Below are positions 17,496-26,348 of a stretch of DNA of 64,000 nt, piece after piece. The stretch covers positions 1 through 64,000 of the forward strand of contig NZ_LWHQ01000005.1 of NCBI RefSeq assembly GCF_001653715.1. Direction: 5' to 3'. The DNA is from Methylobacterium platani (GTDB taxonomy: Bacteria > Pseudomonadota > Alphaproteobacteria > Rhizobiales > Beijerinckiaceae). Every line of letters starts with the position of its first letter. Within the stretch, counting starts at the first letter, position 1. The position numbers and the translations under genes are program-made. The notes beneath the pieces are model-generated. The model was given only the letters and a program-made list of their open reading frames with translations, searched no databases and was not told the origin of the DNA.

Positions 17496-18518
17496 GTGAC
17501 CCCAGACCTCCTCCTCTCCTTCGACGACACCGATCCGACCTTCGCGGCCCGGCCGGTCTGGTGCGGCCGCGGCAGCGCGGTGATCGGGCGCGCGAGCCTC
17601 GGGGCCCAGGCCTGGCTCGGCGACGACTCGGTGATCCGCGCCGACGGCCACGACATCGTGGTCGGCGACCGGTTCTGGCTCGGCGCCCGCTCGACCCTGC
17701 ACATCGCCGCGGAGGTCTATCCGTGCATCGTCGGCGACCGGGTCACGGTCGGCCGCGACGCGGTGGTGCATGCCTGCACGGTCGGCGACGAGTGCGTGAT
17801 CGAGGATGCGTGCGTCGTGCTCGACGGGTCGCTGATCGAGGACCGCGTGCTGCTCGAGGCCGGCAGCACGGTGTTTCCGCGCACCACCCTGCCGGCGGGC
17901 CATGTATGCGCCGGCAGCCCGGCCCGGCCGGTGCGGGCGCTCGAGCCCGGCGAGCTGGCCGAGCGCGCCGAGCGCCTGCGCGAGGCCGCGGCCAGCGAGT
18001 CCGCTCCGGGCGCGGGCGACGACCTCGTGCCGGACCCGGCGGTGTTCGTCGCCCGCACCGCGCGGCTGCGCGGCCGGGTCAGCCTCGCCGCGGGGGCGAG
18101 CGTGTTCTTCTCCTGCGTCCTCGACGCGGCGGCGGGCCCGATCGTGATCGGGCCCAACGTGAACGTGCAGGACAATTGCGCGCTCCACACCCGGGGCGAG
18201 GGGCTGGTGATCGAGCGCGACACCACCCTCGGCCACAACGTGCGCGCCGCCGACGGCCGCATCGGCCCGAACACCCTCATCGGCATGGGGGCCATGCTCG
18301 GCCCCGGCACGGTGGTGGAGGGCGACGTGCTCCTCGCCGCCGGCAGCGCCACCGATCCCGGGCAGGTGCTAGGTTCCGGCTGGCTCTGGGGCGGCCGCCC
18401 GGCCCGGCCCCTGTCGCGCCTCGACGCGGAGCGCCGCGCGACGATGGCCCGCACGGTGGCGGGCTATGCGGCGTATGGGCGGGCGTATCGCCGATTGCAG
18501 GGGCGGGTCCAGGGATAG
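17496..18518 (+). CDS. Tandem gamma-carbonic-anhydrase-like left-handed beta-helix protein
   Basis: 340 residues made of two hexapeptide-repeat (LbH) domains of the gamma-carbonic anhydrase type, about 18-150 and 178-310, joined by an Ala/Glu-rich helix. Aligned by eye to Methanosarcina Cam, domain 1 keeps counterparts of H81 (H69) and H122 (H92) but has R87 in place of H117. Domain 2 keeps H81 (H231) and H117 (H247) but has A252 in place of H122. In Cam, H81 and H122 come from one subunit and H117 from the neighbour. Each domain therefore lacks one ligand, and only a domain 1-domain 2 interface could form a full site. GTG at 17496 follows GGAGGA. Activity is unproven; it could be a non-catalytic scaffold. 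Divergent from moaE. Confidence 0.8.
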   Translation: MTPDLLLSFDDTDPTFAARPVWCGRGSAVIGRASLGAQAWLGDDSVIRADGHDIVVGDRFWLGARSTLHIAAEVYPCIVGDRVTVGRDAVVHACTVGDECVIEDACVVLDGSLIEDRVLLEAGSTVFPRTTLPAGHVCAGSPARPVRALEPGELAERAERLREAAASESAPGAGDDLVPDPAVFVARTARLRGRVSLAAGASVFFSCVLDAAAGPIVIGPNVNVQDNCALHTRGEGLVIERDTTLGHNVRAADGRIGPNTLIGMGAMLGPGTVVEGDVLLAAGSATDPGQVLGSGWLWGGRPARPLSRLDAERRATMARTVAGYAAYGRAYRRLQGRVQG

Positions 18519-18791
18519 TGGAAAATGGGGGAAGGTCAGGGGCCGGACCCGATCGGCTTGGCTGACGGGACTGGCTGCGGAGTGCCCGGCCTGAGCGGAA
18601 AACCCCCTCGAGCCCCGTTTCCGCACATGGCATCAATCCGACAGGGTTTGTCGCATACTGCCTATGACGGAGGCCGGCGTGCGGCTGGATTGGCTGGGCC
18701 TTTGTCGGAAAGCACATGTTTTCCGTGCACTTGAGCTGATGTGCGGAACGACCGCATGGGGTGGGAAGCGGACGGTGGCTCTATCTGTCGA

Positions 18792-19310
18792 TCAAATCCG
18801 GACGATCCCACACCGCGTGATCCAGTGCTGCGGTAAGACGTTTGCCCCCACGTTCGGCGGCACCACGAAGAATGCCATCTTCCGATAGCTCCAGGCGTAG
18901 GGCGTGCATCCCTTGAGCGCCACCGTGTGCAAGAAAAACTGGAATTCCGAAGGGGCCTCGCGGATGGATGTAAAGAAGGATTGCTCTTCGACCTCGTCCG
19001 CGCCGAAGGCGAGAACCGCGCGATGCCTGATCCCGTCCGTGTGGTGACCTACGACCGCGGTTGGCAGGAGAACGGCAAGGATCACGAACACCAAAGGCCG
19101 GAGGAGAGCCGTGACGGTGTTTTTGAGGGGTCTCGCGAAGATCAAGGCCGATGCCGCGACGCAGAGGAGAGCGATCACCCGCCAGTGAGGGACGCCGAGC
19201 CTATCTGACCAGAATGTGGCGAAGGCGATCGGTTGCAACGGATTGCCGAACAGCACCGCCGTCACCAAAACATAGGCGAGTGCGGCCAGCAGAAGCCTTG
19301 CGATGAGCAT
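18792..19310 (-). CDS. Hypothetical membrane protein
   Basis: 172 residues with three hydrophobic segments (LLLAALAYVLVTAVLFG, VIALLCVAASALIF, PLVFVILAVLLPTAVVG) and a C-terminal soluble part containing EEQSFFTSIREAPSEFQFFLHTVAL and AYAWSYRKMAFF-like residues. Not a family I can name. Base composition is less GC-rich than the neighbours. ATG at 19310. The flanking 18519-18791 and 19311-19557 gaps hold no convincing gene. It may be accessory DNA. Confidence 0.5.
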   Translation of the reverse strand: MLIARLLLAALAYVLVTAVLFGNPLQPIAFATFWSDRLGVPHWRVIALLCVAASALIFARPLKNTVTALLRPLVFVILAVLLPTAVVGHHTDGIRHRAVLAFGADEVEEQSFFTSIREAPSEFQFFLHTVALKGCTPYAWSYRKMAFFVVPPNVGANVLPQHWITRCGIVRI

Positions 19311-19557
19311 TTTGAGCCGGTTTCGCTGAAGCGTTGCCTGTAGCAGAAGGCGCTATCGCGCGCGTCACCTACGTGTCCGTTTGGGGTCGCCCGCAGACCC
19401 ATGAAGCGCTCGTCAGCGTCAGGCGTCATCCAACATGCCCGACTGGCCATCTTGGATGACGGAAAACACCTGTTTTCCGCACAACTGCGCATGAAACGCG
19501 ACGGTCCGAAGGGGGCGCGAACGGACCCCCGACAGCCGAATCGAGCATGCCCCGGTC

Positions 19558-20136
19558 TTAAAGCCCCGCCGCCGCCCGCCCGCCCGCCGCGCGCCGGGCC
19601 GCCTCGGCCACGTCGAGGAGATGGGCGAGTTCGCTCGCCGCCGCCGCCACCCGCTCGGCGACCCGTTCGTCGGTGACGAGTCCGTCCTCGATCTCCGCCT
19701 CGCCGGCATAGACCGCGGTCGGCGCGACGTGGGCGGTGAAGAAGCCGAAGAGCGGGCGCAGCTGGTGCTCGACCATCAGGGCGTGGCGCGGGCCGCCGCC
19801 GGTGGCGGTGAGCGCCACCGGCTTGCCGGCCAGCGCCGCGGGGTCGAGGAAGTCGATCACGTGCTTGAACAGCCCCGAATACGAGCCGTTATGCACCGGC
19901 GAGCCGACGATCAGCCCGTCCGACGCCTCGATCGCCTCGATCATGTGGGCGATCGGCAGCGGCAGGGCCTCGCGGGCGGTGGCGCCCAGCCCCGTGCCGA
20001 TCTCGGCGAGGTCGTAGACCTTCAGGTCGATCGGGCGCCGGCGCCCGAGCTCGGCCGCGACCGCCTCCACCAGCGCGCGGGTCCGGGAGGGGCGGCGGAC
20101 GTTGCCCGAGAAGGCGACGATGCGGGCTGGTCTCAC
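19558..20136 (-). CDS. NAD(P)H-dependent FMN reductase, SsuE/MsuE-like
   Basis: Flavodoxin-fold flavin reductase of 192 residues, supplying FMNH2 to two-component monooxygenases or reducing quinone-like substrates. The start RIVAFSGNVRRPSRT is the phosphate-binding loop, followed by LIVGSPVHNGSYSGLFKHVIDFLDP and TGGGPRHALMVEHQLRPLF, as in SsuE/MsuE. GTG at 20136 with GGAG upstream is preferred to an earlier in-frame GTG at 20169. No sulfonate monooxygenase gene is near, so the partner is unknown. Confidence 0.8.
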   Translation of the reverse strand: MRPARIVAFSGNVRRPSRTRALVEAVAAELGRRRPIDLKVYDLAEIGTGLGATAREALPLPIAHMIEAIEASDGLIVGSPVHNGSYSGLFKHVIDFLDPAALAGKPVALTATGGGPRHALMVEHQLRPLFGFFTAHVAPTAVYAGEAEIEDGLVTDERVAERVAAAASELAHLLDVAEAARRAAGGRAAAGL

Positions 20137-20275
20137 GGCGGGCTCCGGTTGGCGGGACGATCCTGGCACGGTCGAGGGGCTTTCGGGGAAGGTCCCGGGC
20201 CGGTCGCGTCGACCTCGAATGTGCCGCGCACGCGCGGGAGGTCAATGCGAAACCGGTGCCAGGGCTCCCCGTCCC

Positions 20276-20974
20276 TTAACGGGACGCGGCGTCCCAGCTC
20301 TCCAGGAGATGGGGCAGCCGGGCGAATTCGTCGAAGACCCGGACGGCCCCTGCGGCCAAAAGATCCGCCCCGGCCCGGTCGTGCGCCCAGTGGCCGCCGC
20401 CGCAGAAGCCGAGGACCGGGATGCCGGCGGCGCGCGCCGCGGTGACGCCCGGCACGCTGTCCTCGATCACCACGCAGGCCTCCGGCGCCACCCCCATCTG
20501 CCCGGCGGCGTAGAGGAAGAGGTCGGGGAAGGGCTTGCCCCGCGCCACCATGGTGGCGCTGAAGACGTGGCCGTCGAAATGGGACAGGAGCCCGGTGAGC
20601 GACAGCGCGTGGCGCAGGCGCTGCGGGTCGCTGCTCGAGGCGACGCAGCGGCGCTCCGGCATCGCCTCCAGGACCGCCGCGACCCCGGCGATGGCCTCAA
20701 GCTCGGCGTCGAAGGCCCGCAGGGTGTCGGCCCGCACCGCGTCGACGAAGCCCTCGGGCGTCGGCACGCCGTAATCGGCGTCGATATGCGCCATGATCGA
20801 GGTCATGCTGGTGCCGGTGAAGCGCCGGGCCACCGTGTCGCGGTCGATCGGCACGCCGATGCGCTGCAGGGCCTCGGTCAGGCGCGCCAGGCTGATCGGC
20901 TCGCTGTCGACCAGAACCCCGTCGCAATCGAAGATCACCAGCTCCGGCCGTGCCCTGCCCGTCCTGCCGTCCAT
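20276..20974 (-). CDS. HAD-superfamily hydrolase, beta-phosphoglucomutase/phosphatase type
   Basis: 232 residues of HAD subfamily IA. Motif I is IFDCDGVLVDSEP (first Asp the nucleophile), motif II VASSSDP, the lysine motif GKPFPDLFLYAA, and motif IV VVIEDSVPGVTAARAAGI. The helical cap (about residues 25-90) is of the phosphoglycolate phosphatase/beta-PGM kind (RFTGTSMTSIMAHID). The sugar-phosphate substrate is not defined by sequence. ATG at 20974 has AAGGGGAG just upstream and is preferred to 21010. Confidence 0.82.
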   Translation of the reverse strand: MDGRTGRARPELVIFDCDGVLVDSEPISLARLTEALQRIGVPIDRDTVARRFTGTSMTSIMAHIDADYGVPTPEGFVDAVRADTLRAFDAELEAIAGVAAVLEAMPERRCVASSSDPQRLRHALSLTGLLSHFDGHVFSATMVARGKPFPDLFLYAAGQMGVAPEACVVIEDSVPGVTAARAAGIPVLGFCGGGHWAHDRAGADLLAAGAVRVFDEFARLPHLLESWDAASR

Positions 20975-21146
20975 GCCGCTCCCCTTCCGTCGGTTGCGCC
21001 GCCGTGGCATGCCGGGGATACCGGGATCAACCCGCCACGGTGCCGCGCTCGCGCGCGGGCCGGCCCGTCACTTCTTGCGCCCGCAGGGGCCTCTCTCTAC
21101 TCAAGGTCCCGCGCGCCCCGCTGACGGGCGCGGTCCGGAGCCCTGG

Positions 21147-21467
21147 ATGATCCGCTTCCTGTGCCGCTGCCTCGGCCTCTTGCTCCTCGCCGCCGGCTTC
21201 GTCGGGATCGTCTATGACGGCGCCCGCTCGATCGCCAGCAACGCCGTGCTCGTCACCTCGGTCAGCGACGTCGCGGCCGCGCTGATGAAGGACCGGGCCG
21301 CGAGCCTGCAGGCCATGGCCGAGGGCGGGCAGCCGGCCCTGTGGAAGCTGCTGGGCCTCCCCTTCACGCTCTCGCCGGCGGCGCCGGTCGCCCTGGTCCT
21401 CGGCCTGGTCCTGCTCTGGCTCGGCCAGCCGCCGCGGGCCGGGATCGGCACGGATTTCCGCCCGTGA
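21147..21467 (+). CDS. Small two-helix membrane protein
   Basis: 106 residues with an N-terminal membrane helix (FLCRCLGLLLLAAGFVGIVYDGARSIA) and a C-terminal one (PVALVLGLVLLWLG). The pattern AAGF..IVYDGARSIA resembles small uncharacterised proteins of Hyphomicrobiales. ATG at 21147 is preceded by GGAGCCCTGG. It lies 75 nt upstream of the YeiH-type gene on the same strand. Function unknown. Confidence 0.6.
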   Translation: MIRFLCRCLGLLLLAAGFVGIVYDGARSIASNAVLVTSVSDVAAALMKDRAASLQAMAEGGQPALWKLLGLPFTLSPAAPVALVLGLVLLWLGQPPRAGIGTDFRP

Positions 21468-21542
21468 GCCCCGGCCGGCCGTCCCGCGGGACGCCCCGAC
21501 GCCCCCTTCCCGAACATTCCCTACCCGCGAGCATGCCCGGCG

Positions 21543-22589
21543 ATGCGGCCTGACACGATGGGGCGGACCGCGATCGCGGTCCTGCCCGGCCTCTCCCTGT
21601 GCGTCGCCGTCACGGCGGCGGCGAGCCTGGTCCAGGCGGCGGAGGAGCGCCTCGTCCACCACCCCTACGTCGAGGCGCTGGTGATCGCGATCCTCGCCGG
21701 CATCGCGATCCGCTCGGTCTGGGAGCCCGGGCCGCGCTGGCGCATCGGCATCGCCTTCAGCGCCAAGCAGCTGCTCGAGGTCGCCGTGATGCTGCTCGGC
21801 GCCTCGATCAGCCTGTCCGCCCTCGTCGCCTCGGGGCCGGCGCTGCTCTCGGGCATCGTCGCCACCGTGGTGATCGCGCTCGGCGCGAGCTACGCCATCG
21901 GCCGCCTGCTCGGCCTGCCGGCCCGGATGTCGATCCTGATCGCCTGCGGCAACGCCATCTGCGGCAACTCGGCCATCGCCGCGGTGGCGCCGGTGATCGG
22001 GGCGAGCGGCGACGACGTCGCCTCCTCGATCGCCTTCACGGCGATCCTCGGCGTGCTGGTGGTGCTCGGCCTGCCGCTCCTGATCCCGCTCCTCGGCACC
22101 AACCCGACCGAGTACGGCGTGCTCGCCGGCCTGACGGTCTACGCGGTGCCGCAGGTGCTCGCCGCCACCGTGCCGGTGAGCCTCGTCAGCACCCAGGTCG
22201 GGACGCTGGTCAAGCTCGTGCGGGTGCTGATGCTCGGGCCGGTGGTGCTCGGCCTGTCGCTCGTCGCCTCGCGCCTGCGCGACGAGCCCGGCGCGCGGGC
22301 GGGGGCGCCGCGCAAGCTCGGCTTCTTCAAGCTGGTGCCGTGGTTCATCCTCGGGTTCCTGGGCCTCGCGGCCGCCCGCTCGCTCGGCCTCGTGCCCGAT
22401 GCGGCCCTCGCGCCGCTCACCCGGGTCGCCGGCATCCTGACGGTGATCGCCATGGCGGCGCTCGGCCTCGGCGTCGACGTGCGGGTGGTGGCCCGGGTCG
22501 GCGGCCGGGTGACGCTCGCGGTCACCGCCTCGCTCGGCGTCCTGCTCCTCGTCAGCATCGCGCTGGTGCGGGGTCTCGGGGTCTCGTGA
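21543..22589 (+). CDS. YeiH-family putative sulfate exporter
   Basis: A 348-residue inner-membrane protein with about ten hydrophobic segments and the YeiH/PF03601 signatures: LLGASISL, LIACGNAICGNSAIAAVAPVIGA, AVPQVLAA, VKLVRVLMLGPVV and KLVPWFILGFL. Family members are proposed to export sulfate or related anions; the substrate is not proven. ATG at 21543, with an in-frame ATG at 21558 as an alternative. Convergent with the Tad-type gene (15 nt gap). Confidence 0.85.
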   Translation: MRPDTMGRTAIAVLPGLSLCVAVTAAASLVQAAEERLVHHPYVEALVIAILAGIAIRSVWEPGPRWRIGIAFSAKQLLEVAVMLLGASISLSALVASGPALLSGIVATVVIALGASYAIGRLLGLPARMSILIACGNAICGNSAIAAVAPVIGASGDDVASSIAFTAILGVLVVLGLPLLIPLLGTNPTEYGVLAGLTVYAVPQVLAATVPVSLVSTQVGTLVKLVRVLMLGPVVLGLSLVASRLRDEPGARAGAPRKLGFFKLVPWFILGFLGLAAARSLGLVPDAALAPLTRVAGILTVIAMAALGLGVDVRVVARVGGRVTLAVTASLGVLLLVSIALVRGLGVS

Positions 22590-22604
22590 GCCGGGGCGCC
22601 GGCC

Positions 22605-23978
22605 TCAGTTCCGAAGCGCCGCCATCCCGGATTTCGGCCCGACCCCGTCGGGGACCGGCACCGAGGTCGCGCCGTAATTCGCGTTGAGGGTGAGGTTGGG
22701 GCCCTCGTAGAGGTTGATCTGCCGCGCGACGATCACCGTGTAGGCCGACTGGTCGGCGACCGGCCGGCTGCTGTCGACGATGAGCCGGCCCGCCGGCAGG
22801 TAGATCGTGCCCAGCATCGTGCGGGCGTTGTCGCTGATGATGCGGTACTGGCGCATCGGCGGCGCCGGGCCCGGCGGGGGCGGGGGCGGCGGCGTCAGGT
22901 CGATGTCGATCGGGACCGGGATCGGGTTCGCGACGGTGCGGCTCTCGGCCATCAGCAGGCCGGCCATCAGGCCGCCCGTCGGCGCGGTCAGGCTGATCGT
23001 GGTGTCCTTGTCGAACAGCATCCCGCCCTTGTTGCCGGTGAAGAAGAACGCCACGCCCTGGCCGGACATGCTGGCCTTCTTGTCGACGACCAGGGGGCCG
23101 TCCTTCATGATGTAGGTGCCGGGGCGCAGGGCGACGATGGCGGTCTCGGTGATGTGCAGGCCGCCGCAATAGGTGCCGGGATCGAGCGTGATGGTGGCCG
23201 TCACCACGTTGGTGTGCCGCGACTGCGACTTCGCGGCGGGATCGGCGTTCGGGCTCAGCACCAGGCAGTCGAGGTCCGGCGTCGGCAGCGGGCGGTCCTT
23301 CAGCGGGTCGCCGATCGGCGTGCAGTCGGTGATCGGCGCCGGCGTGAACAGCGCCTTGGCGCCGTCGAAGCCGCCGGCCGAGCAGATCGAAAGCGCCCGG
23401 GCCGTCGCGCTGTCCTTGCCCTGGAGGCCGCTCGGGCTCGTCGAGTTCGAGTAGAGCGTGCAGCCCTCGGCGGTGACCTTCGCGTTCTTCTCGAGGTCGA
23501 ACGCCCCCTTGGCCGAGGGGTCGAGGGCGAGCAGGCACAGGCGGACGGAGCCAACGAGCTGCGCCGTCGCGCGGACGATGAGGGTGGTCGAGGGCAGGCT
23601 GAGCAGCTTGCCCATGATCGACGGGACCGTCTCCTCGATCACCGTCGACACCGAGCTGCGGCTGTCGCCGACCGTGGCCGTGACGGTGCTGCGCCGGTCG
23701 GCCGGCGTGCGCGCCTGCGCGTCGACCGCCTGCCGGGCGATGCTCGTCACCGAGGCATCGTCGGAATTGGCGAGCTTGAGCATGTTGGCGCCGACGAGCG
23801 CCCCGGCATCGGCGGCGGTCTGCAGCTGCGCCCTGCGGTAGAGGAGGCGGCCGTACTCGACGGCGGCGCTCACCGATCCGAGCAGCAGCGGCAGCGCGAC
23901 CGCGAAGGCGATCAGGAAGACCCCGCGGCGGTCGCGCGCGAAGGGCCGGAGCGGGAGGCGGCCGGGCAGCGGCCTCAT
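22605..23978 (-). CDS. TadG-like pilus-assembly/secreted protein
   Basis: 457 residues. The N-terminal DRRGVFLIAFAVALPLLLG followed by VEYGRLLYRRAQLQTAADAGAL is the Tad/TadG (PF13400) type: a single membrane anchor with an extracytoplasmic body. The body has beta-rich stretches and a Pro-rich loop (IDLTPPPPPPPGPAPP, about residues 360-376). The von Willebrand A domain of full TadG proteins is not evident. It stands alone, without other tad genes, so a role in Flp pili is uncertain. ATG at 23978. Confidence 0.72.
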   Translation of the reverse strand: MRPLPGRLPLRPFARDRRGVFLIAFAVALPLLLGSVSAAVEYGRLLYRRAQLQTAADAGALVGANMLKLANSDDASVTSIARQAVDAQARTPADRRSTVTATVGDSRSSVSTVIEETVPSIMGKLLSLPSTTLIVRATAQLVGSVRLCLLALDPSAKGAFDLEKNAKVTAEGCTLYSNSTSPSGLQGKDSATARALSICSAGGFDGAKALFTPAPITDCTPIGDPLKDRPLPTPDLDCLVLSPNADPAAKSQSRHTNVVTATITLDPGTYCGGLHITETAIVALRPGTYIMKDGPLVVDKKASMSGQGVAFFFTGNKGGMLFDKDTTISLTAPTGGLMAGLLMAESRTVANPIPVPIDIDLTPPPPPPPGPAPPMRQYRIISDNARTMLGTIYLPAGRLIVDSSRPVADQSAYTVIVARQINLYEGPNLTLNANYGATSVPVPDGVGPKSGMAALRN

Positions 23979-24371
23979 CGACGGAGATGAGCGGCCGTCA
24001 CGGGCCGGCGGGGGATGCGGTGCGTCATGCTGGCTCGGAAGGCCCGGGCGACGGGTGCGGACGGGCGCGTGCCCTGCGCCGTCGCGAGTTCGAGCCGTGC
24101 CATCGATTCGTGAAGAATCCGTACCCGGCGTGAGTATGGGGCGGTACGGCGGCGACGGGGATGCCGCCCCCGGCGGGACGGATCGTCCCCGTCCGGCGAT
24201 CCGCCGGCCCGACCGGGCGGCCGGTGCACGGCCGGCCTCAATCGAGGGCGGCGACGACGCTCTCGATCGGCAGGAACAGCATGCGGCTGTCCTGGGGATG
24301 CGCGACGAACTCGGCGCAGCGGCGAGAGCAACGCTTCGCCGCCTCGTCCTTCGGGCCAGCGGGCGCCCGGA
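23979..24371. other. Intergenic, 393 nt, no convincing gene
   Basis: Gap between the TadG-like gene start and the L,D-transpeptidase stop, both on the minus strand. Readings here are low-complexity and out of family. One short minus-strand reading ends VAHPQDSRMLFLPIESVVAALD at 24238 but has no start or ribosome site I trust. Confidence 0.45.
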
Positions 24372-26165
24372 TCAGGCCGGGGGAACGGCGCGCCGCTCGG
24401 CCGACGGGGTCGCCTTCGCGCCCGGTGCCGCGGGAGCCGGAATTCCCCTGGCGGCGGGCTTCGGCGCGGCCTTGGCCCGTGCGGCGCTTCCCGCGTCGTC
24501 GGGCTTCGCCGGGGCGGATCGGCCCGGCGCCGCATCGGTCGCGCCGGCCTTGCTGTCGCCCGCCTTGGTGTCGCCCGCCTTGTCGCCTCCCTTGACCGCG
24601 CCCGCCTTCGCCGGAGCGGCCCTGGCCGGCTTGGCGAGCGCCCCGGTCACCGCCGGCTCCGCCGGCTTGCCGGTGTCGAGGCCGTAGACGTCGTCGCGAA
24701 AATGCACCCGGCCGTCCGGGGTGGCGTAGCCGGTGAGGTAGACGAAGGTCACCGGGATGGGCTTGGCCAGCTTGATGTCGCGGCGCTCGCCGGTGGCGAT
24801 GCCGGTCTCGATCTCCATCGGCCCCCAGGTCGAGCCGGTGCCGTTCGGGCCCGGCGTGCCCTCGAGCAGCCAGCCGACCAGCGCCTTCACGTCGGCGACG
24901 CGCACGCAGCCCGAGGAGTGGAAGCGCACGTCGCGCGAGAACAGCCCCTTCGAGGGCGTGTCGTGCATGTAGACCGCGTGCCGGTTCGGCATGTCGATCC
25001 GCACCTGGCCGAGCGAGTTGTCGAAGCCCGGATCCTGGCGCAGGGTGTAGTTCACCGCCCGCCCGGTCGACCAGTCGACGGCGGTCGGCTGCACCTCCTG
25101 GCCCTGGCCGTCGAGCATGCGGATGTGCATCTTGGCGAGGTAGCCCGGATCCTTGCGCATGTGCGGGATGATGTCCTTCTTGATGAGGGACACCGGCACG
25201 GTCCAGGTCGGGTTGAAGTTGATGTTGGTGATCCGCGTCTCGACCGCCGGGGAGGGGCGGTCGGGCTTGCCCACCACGGCGACGTAGCGGCGCGCCACGC
25301 CGCCGTGATCCACCGCCTCGACGGCCGCCGCCGGGATGTTGACCACGACGTAGCGGTCGCCGAAGGCGAAGCTCGACCCGATCAGCCGGTTGGCCGAGGC
25401 CGCGAGCTGGCGCTGGCGCACGCTCGCCGGCACGTTGAGGGCGGCCACGGTCTGGCGGCCGAGGAGCCCGGTCTCGGCGAGGTTGTGCCGGGCCTGGAAG
25501 CGCTTGAGCGCCGCGACGAGGCCGGCATCGAGCGCGTCGGTCTCCGGCCCGCCGGGGGCCAGATCCTCGGTCAGGACGAGATGGCGGCGCAAGGCCGGCA
25601 CCGCCGGGTTGCGCTCGCCGGGCTTGAGCGTCAGCTCGGCCGGCAGCGGCTGCCAGCCGCCGGCCTCGACCAGGGCCTGGTAGCGCTCGGCCGCCCGCAG
25701 GGTGTCGAGGAAGGTCGCCGGGGTCAGGGTCGGGGTGGTGTCCTGCGACATCCGCGCCACCACGAGCGGCGGCAGCTCGCGCGAGACTTTTTTGGGAGCG
25801 GGCTTGCCTTCGCCGGCCGCGGGCTTGCCATCCGCGGGCCTGGTTTCGACGGCCCTGGGCTCGCCCGTCCGCGGGGCGGCGCCGGGCTGGATCGGGCCGA
25901 CGCTCAGGGGCGCCGCGCCGCCGGGCGGGGCCTCGGGCGCGGGCGCCGCCTCGCGCCGGGCGGGCTCGACCGGCGCCGGCGGCACGGGGGCGGCCTGAAC
26001 CCCGGCAGCTTGAGCCGCGGAAGCTTGTGCCGTGGCAGCCTGGCCCGGCACCGGGGCGGGCGGCACCGGGGGGGCGGGCTCGATCGCCGCAGCGAGCCCG
26101 GTGCCGAGCACCCAGGCGAAGGCCGCCGCCGAGGGCAGGCACGGAAACGCAACACGCAACACCAT
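24372..26165 (-). CDS. L,D-transpeptidase (YkuD domain, YcbB-like) with peptidoglycan-binding domain
   Basis: Periplasmic cross-linking enzyme of about 597 residues. After a signal peptide (to about residue 28) there is a long Ala/Pro-rich linker (30-130), a helical region and a peptidoglycan-binding domain 1 (about 185-247, ALKRFQARHNLAETGLLGRQT). The YkuD domain (about 272-455) has YMHDTPSKGLF and the catalytic HSSGCVRV (Cys about 420). A 120-residue Lys/Ala/Asp tail (KAGDTKAGDSKAG) follows. ATG at 26165 has better spacing from GAGG than the GTG one codon earlier. Order and size match the larger L,D-transpeptidases of alphaproteobacteria. Confidence 0.88.
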   Translation of the reverse strand: MVLRVAFPCLPSAAAFAWVLGTGLAAAIEPAPPVPPAPVPGQAATAQASAAQAAGVQAAPVPPAPVEPARREAAPAPEAPPGGAAPLSVGPIQPGAAPRTGEPRAVETRPADGKPAAGEGKPAPKKVSRELPPLVVARMSQDTTPTLTPATFLDTLRAAERYQALVEAGGWQPLPAELTLKPGERNPAVPALRRHLVLTEDLAPGGPETDALDAGLVAALKRFQARHNLAETGLLGRQTVAALNVPASVRQRQLAASANRLIGSSFAFGDRYVVVNIPAAAVEAVDHGGVARRYVAVVGKPDRPSPAVETRITNINFNPTWTVPVSLIKKDIIPHMRKDPGYLAKMHIRMLDGQGQEVQPTAVDWSTGRAVNYTLRQDPGFDNSLGQVRIDMPNRHAVYMHDTPSKGLFSRDVRFHSSGCVRVADVKALVGWLLEGTPGPNGTGSTWGPMEIETGIATGERRDIKLAKPIPVTFVYLTGYATPDGRVHFRDDVYGLDTGKPAEPAVTGALAKPARAAPAKAGAVKGGDKAGDTKAGDSKAGATDAAPGRSAPAKPDDAGSAARAKAAPKPAARGIPAPAAPGAKATPSAERRAVPPA

Positions 26166-26348
26166 CACCGGCCTCGGACAAGGACGCCCCCCAGGATGGT
26201 CATGCCAGGGTTACCAAAAGCCTGCCGGCCTGACTCGGGGGCCGCCGGGCGCCCCGGCGCCGGCGCCGCCGCAACCTCCGCACAAGGCTGGGGCGCCACA
26301 GAGCGCTGAGGCAGTGTCGCCTGTGCTGGGACGGGATTGGCGCAAGGG

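Noticed and set aside
22605..23978. A complete tad pilus locus
   Set aside because: Only one Tad-type gene is present, without cpaF, tadB/C or flp genes nearby.
24238..24371. Short minus-strand reading ending FLPIESVVAALD
   Set aside because: No credible start or ribosome site; it is the run-on of another frame of the L,D-transpeptidase gene.
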